Shown: positions 6,536 through 6,660 of the stretch, piece after piece
Numbering within the stretch: the stretch's first letter is position 1
How the letters are laid out: every line of letters begins with the position of its first letter
Assembly (NCBI GenBank): GCA_002687335.1
Contig: NYZY01000040.1
Coordinates: 1 to 6,660 of the forward strand
DNA from: Chloroflexota bacterium
GTDB taxonomy: Bacteria > Chloroflexota > Dehalococcoidia > UBA1151 > UBA1328
DNA: 6,660 bases
Direction: 5' to 3'
Program-made: the position numbers and the translations under genes
The notes under the pieces: generated by a model
Database searches by the model: none
Seen by the model: the letters and a program-made list of their open reading frames with translations, nothing else
Told to the model about the DNA's origin: nothing

Positions 6536-6660
6536 TTGACTGTTATTCCAATTGCAATAGTCGGTGCTGGAGGGATGGGTGGCCGGCACCTGCGCGCCTT
6601 GGGTGCGCTTTACGAAAGTGGTATGGCCAACGTTGAATTAGTAGCCGTTTGTGACACTCG
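6536..6660 (+). CDS. Gfo/Idh/MocA-type oxidoreductase, N-terminal fragment (runs off window)
   Basis: The last 125 bases encode the first 41 residues of a dinucleotide-binding oxidoreductase, starting MTVIPIAIVGAGGMGGRHLR and continuing to ELVAVCDTR. The GAGGMG glycine motif, the HLRAL helix and the second strand ending in VAVCD are the classic N-terminal Rossmann signature of the Gfo/Idh/MocA family. These enzymes oxidise or reduce sugars, inositols and related polyols with NAD(P). The acidic D39 after the second strand favours NAD. The start is TTG, supported by AGGAG 7 nt upstream; the next in-frame ATG (6575) would remove the glycine motif and is rejected. The gene is too short for the six-frame list and is truncated by the window end, not by mutation. 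It lies downstream of the acid-sugar dehydratase in the same direction, so it probably supplies a redox step in that pathway. Confidence 0.82.
   Translation, partial: MTVIPIAIVGAGGMGGRHLRALGALYESGMANVELVAVCDT

Noticed and set aside
1..6660. Mobile elements, CRISPR arrays, tRNA or rRNA genes, defence or toxin-antitoxin systems
   Set aside because: No repeated spacers, terminal inverted repeats, transposase or integrase motifs or RNA-gene signatures were seen. Nearly all sequence is accounted for by metabolic genes.

Overview
The window is a dense bacterial catabolic locus with five complete genes and the 5' end of a sixth. GC content is moderate (mid-40s % by eye, not computed). All the encoded proteins look cytoplasmic; I see no signal peptides or membrane segments. 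The mix is three divergent enolase-superfamily (mandelate racemase / muconate lactonizing) enzymes, a D-aminoacylase-type amidohydrolase, an NAD(P)-dependent epimerase and a Gfo/Idh/MocA oxidoreductase. This is typical of organisms that oxidise diverse sugar acids, hydroxy acids and recalcitrant organic acids. Enolase-superfamily paralogue expansion is a known hallmark of marine SAR202 Chloroflexota, so a SAR202-like or other uncultured marine heterotroph is my best guess. That is inference from gene content only; the window has no taxonomic marker.

Layout. A leftward (minus-strand) unit runs from about 5100 down to 50: amidohydrolase (3601-5100), enolase paralogue A (2340-3530), enolase paralogue B (1114-2337), epimerase (50-1084). 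The gaps are 70, 2 and 29 bp, which fits one operon. A rightward unit starts at 5332 with a galactonate/RspA-type acid-sugar dehydratase-like protein (5332-6465). After 70 bp it continues with a TTG-initiated Gfo/Idh/MocA dehydrogenase (6536 to beyond the window end). The two units diverge from a roughly 230-bp intergenic region (5101-5331). That region holds two clear palindromes: 5121-5142 with 8-bp perfect arms and 5273-5293 with 7-bp perfect arms. It also holds a weaker palindrome at 5243-5260 and plausible sigma70-like promoters in both directions. No regulator gene lies in the window.

How the genes may work together (inference). The amidohydrolase would release an acid or amine from an N-acyl-D-amino acid or related amide. 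The two KxK/His-Asp enolases would epimerise or dehydrate alpha-hydroxy or alpha-amino carboxylates. The epimerase and the Gfo/Idh enzyme would do redox steps on sugar-like intermediates, and the third enolase would dehydrate an aldonate-type acid. The actual substrate cannot be read from the sequence. I see no mobile element, CRISPR array, RNA gene or defence-like system. The most unusual items are the tandem enolase pair with a shared non-standard active-site spacing, and the two-palindrome divergent control region.
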